A stretch of 64,000 bases of DNA, taken from contig OZ245876.1 in the NCBI GenBank assembly GCA_965229445.1, forward strand, positions 1,054,001 through 1,118,000, given 5' to 3'. Position numbers and translations under genes: made by a program. This document shows positions 63,501-64,000 of the stretch, in pieces (position 1 is the first letter of the stretch; each line of letters starts with the position of its first letter). Source of the DNA: Owenweeksia sp965229445. Lineage in GTDB: Bacteria > Bacteroidota > Bacteroidia > Flavobacteriales > Schleiferiaceae. The notes under the pieces were generated by a model. The model was given only the letters and a program-made list of their open reading frames with translations, ran no database searches and was not told the DNA's origin.

Positions 63501-64000
63501 CACCTGGACCACTCCATGTCCCACCTACAGTACCTTGGTTATTCAAATCATATACGCCGCTGCCAATGCACAGGCTGAAATCTGGACCACCATCCGCAGG
63601 ATTATTTGTATCTACTTGCACATTCACCGTATCCATAACGGTACACCCCATACTGTCGGTTATTGTGAATATTAGGTTTTGTGACACTGAGAAAGCCACA
63701 TAATATGGGTTGGCTATAGTGCTATCGGAAACTAGATTTCCAGGTGACCAATGATATAGATAAGGAGAATTCCCACCTGAAACCAGGCCATTTAAGAAGA
63801 CAGTATCTCCGTAGCAAACCAGTTCATCCGGTCCTGCATCGGCCAACAGATCATTTACAGTGATATTAAAAAGCAGACTGTCATAACATCCCACGTCATC
63901 ACTCACTCTAACCCACACTTGAGTTGAACTGGTGATGTTGGTAAGACTTATGTTTTGACTGTAGTTTATGTTTCCGGAACCCACTTCACCCCAACTGAAA
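57493..64000 (-). CDS. PKD-repeat mega-protein with gliding motility-type C-terminal domain, partial
   Basis: More than 2160 residues are inside the window. The frame stays open past the right edge (FSWGEVGSGN reads through the GTG at 63984), so the N-terminus is missing. The visible part is a chain of PKD and Ig-like beta domains of 80-100 residues, with WDFGNGQTS, WNFGDGTGD, WDFGDGTSS and WTFGDGSFS motifs and one Cys near each domain start. The last ~90 residues (HVPNAFAPDRVG, then YDEWGNVIFES, WDGTHYANG, PMGSYVWKIEA) are the type B T9SS/gliding motility-associated C-terminal domain. With the PorP/SprF gene behind it, the pair resembles SprB-SprF. It is likely a long surface filament or adhesin; gliding itself is not shown. 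Confidence 0.92.
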   Translation of the reverse strand, partial: FSWGEVGSGNINYSQNISLTNITSSTQVWVRVSDDVGCYDSLLFNITVNDLLADAGPDELVCYGDTVFLNGLVSGGNSPYLYHWSPGNLVSDSTIANPYYVAFSVSQNLIFTITDSMGCTVMDTVNVQVDTNNPADGGPDFSLCIGSGVYDLNNQGTVGGTWSGPGVSGTSFDPILTGLGTFSLIYQKANGAACVFYDTVLVTVLALPQASFSHSGSGCSPLRVLAFDSSSTGVNHAWYINGSLVSTVQNPIFLLSNTGNSDSTVFIKLIISASSGCQDSITDSVVVYPQPVGNFSLPSGICATDSIPLNGTSSVAGSSFQWFTSDSGVTIYNASDQNTLVDFPPNQTGFDSTYSIGLAVSANGCTDTIIQSIVISSRPIANFTLPPAECGPAIINASSISVGNNLSYLWGVSAPATIQGAANNVPTIILPNSSSDSVRYRITLRVTDSITGCYDTTAQWFTVYPRPTASFIPLTSDTCGPITVSFQNLSTPNQTGMNRSSMSFFWDFGNGQTSTDSVPTAVFSNNGFVDSVFVISLVATNAFGCTDTTLDTLIIRPRPVSSFSTLQNVNCAPFSIDSSLINTQVLSYPNDEYYWEVIDRNGDIVSQDTGIHAISYSINNPSDTVWVRLSVSSAFGCATDTSMQMFYTLPLPSAGFSFGEISGCTPFTVDIIDSSTASASKWWYVNGTLAHTGNDPIFQFINLSNTQDTLITIKLVLTSGSGCTDSATRTLVVHPKPQASFTIPPVSCASDTIYPTSTSIHSPGQPSYQWKSLSNHVIIENDTLNSPSVILPNNFSSFDSTYTIRLILTSPDGCIDSVDENVTIKPQPRAAFNMPASSCAPVSFGPLNLSAGQNLTYAWYVFPAVTIQNPTSRNPIFNFPASNDSILYNIRLIVTDSVSGCVAVESRNFKTYPAPTADFAFSRPDSCGPFTVNFENYSTPNIAGEDIDDLLFDWDFGNGQTSTIKEPTVVFINKSANDIVYTIRLIITNSAGCSDTMIKNITIYPNARATASAFPVTGCAPFVIDTNNFSYIDYVEANAWYQWHIYDQKTDSLLASFNRYDSLYYELNNPGDSVYLRMIAFSPFGCNSDTLIIPFYTSGKAPVDFTASAFSGCNPLVVQLSENVGGFLQWQWYVNGTPFSTLQNPVITLTNSGFTHDSIYTISLVAWDGNGCTDSTAKDIRVYANRQVSWYAQTGCLSQPVQFINTTAFKDSISDWYWNFGDGTGDSSVAPSHIYGNVGTFIVTLNAITIHGCEFSYTDTVTNYPNPVADFGFSTSCFGDSACVNQTINFYDSARSSAAAGQIVQWAWDVDGNGTLDYSTQNISHSFNTPGTYQVIQLVTSQHGCTDSMVRLIHIYDAPVASFSFDSVTNCGPVTMPITNLSTGVIHNYQWMIFSKDRFGNRVLIDSSKNANPNPLPAFIPQYGKDTTYYVELRVSNCCGVDMMLDSITLKPLPISGIIADTSAGCSPLAVNFDLDSLVSGNPDFLILDYGDGSPVDTLYFWSQRTHTFINSTLSDTTYQVTLTAVNECADSTVSLNILVKPDSILAAMSVTPTSGCSPLEVLVIDQSVGADIVTWCPDYDPITGSCNSPLFAGDTVRYTYTSPGRYTIAQFISNPCSVDTAYTEVVVHPTPQALFTNSGNACLGDLIMFTDQTTGDTISSYHWDFGDGTSSTAINPSHIFIEPGKYEVCLQVISNNGCISMYCDTVEVYPLPIIEFWAADACLNKQPIFFFDSSSTVNATFISTVWDFGDGNTAVVPNPVHTYTSAGVYQVKLIRSNSNGCTDSIVHDLEVFPLPDADFSASESSGKNCGGPQFYNFTNLSTGAAGYYWDFDYYGQRGTHVATSVDAAHIYNDPGVYEVMLVATSQYGCPDTTFKTIYVRPNPDAGFIGNPQQGCAPLLVTFADTSVYDFAGPGGIVSRSWSFGDGTSLTTGDSIVTHLYTEPGFYSVGLLIETDAGCTDSIYLENYVEVLESPIPDFTSTNVTSNKVQFQDLSTLTDNGTTYFWTFGDGSFSYEQHPLHTYNVDLFEKDHLFEVCLVVTNSHGCSDTICKTIELKGYLLHVPNAFAPDRVGVGEASIFLPKGHSFEKYHLFIYDEWGNVIFESTELNEDGSPSEPWDGTHYANGVRLPMGSYVWKIEATYNDGTIWPGKLYNNSIRKSFGTVTIIR
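60711..63375 (-). repeat. Two 445-residue superblocks in the PKD mega-protein
   Basis: A run of five different domains occurs twice in the same order with a period of 445 residues (about 1335 bp). The order is SGC-type with WYVNG, P-x-CATDSI type, CGPAII/LSYLWG type, SCGPFTV with WDFGNGQTST, and NCAPFSID type. A third copy of the first domain (SGCNPLVVQL, WYVNG) follows. The copies are diverged, so the duplication is old. Confidence 0.75.

Overview
The window comes from a Bacteroidota chromosome, most likely a marine-type Flavobacteriales or relative. Signs of this are several proteins with Por/type IX secretion (T9SS) C-terminal sorting domains, a PorP/SprF gene directly behind a gliding-motility-type C-terminal domain, promoter elements of the form TTG-N19-TAnnTTTG, starts without Shine-Dalgarno sequences, DNA polymerase III alpha fused to a proofreading exonuclease, and an S16 protein with a long acidic tail. 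Base composition is moderately AT-rich.

Layout. Positions 1-6663 are a methionine/one-carbon block: the tail of an XRE regulator, convergent metK, then a SAM-I (S-box) riboswitch ahead of a split methionine synthase (two genes) and metF. Positions 6893-14346 hold housekeeping genes (PhoH-family ATPase, secreted hydrolase, PEP carboxykinase, DUF423 and DUF4476 proteins, a saccharopine dehydrogenase-like enzyme) and a response regulator. A LytS-type kinase with an FG-GAP-like sensor region (14347-16362) follows the regulator with no gap. Positions 16538-19966 encode a T9SS cargo with tandem Ig-like repeats. Positions 20510-21568 are a small gene graveyard: two frameshifted remnants, one a AAA_14-type ATPase. 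rimM and rpsP follow. Positions 23113-27818 are an alpha-glucan block (GH31 glucosidase, free-standing CBM48 protein, branching enzyme GlgB). Next come dnaE, trxA and a DUF58 gene.

The right third is dominated by surface proteins. A 4338-residue T9SS protein (33730-46746) carries about 69 tandem 47-residue repeats. A 967-residue FG-GAP/ASPIC/PKD protein (47427-50330) follows. An IS3-family element (50369-51588) has cut an integrase gene in half. After tRNA-Asp and pyruvate carboxylase comes a PorP/SprF gene behind a PKD mega-protein that runs off the window end.

How they work together. metK, split metH and metF form the SAM/methyl cycle, with the riboswitch giving feedback from SAM to metH-metF. 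pyc and pckA form the pyruvate-oxaloacetate-PEP node. GH31, CBM48 and GlgB handle glycogen-like glucans. The repeat proteins are predicted T9SS exports, and PorP/SprF probably supports secretion or attachment of the PKD mega-protein. The most unusual content is the 69-repeat array with its higher-order 423-bp duplications and the hairpin next to its start codon, the kinase/regulator pair with mixed family membership, and the IS3-associated deletion between a truncated integrase and a surface-protein gene.
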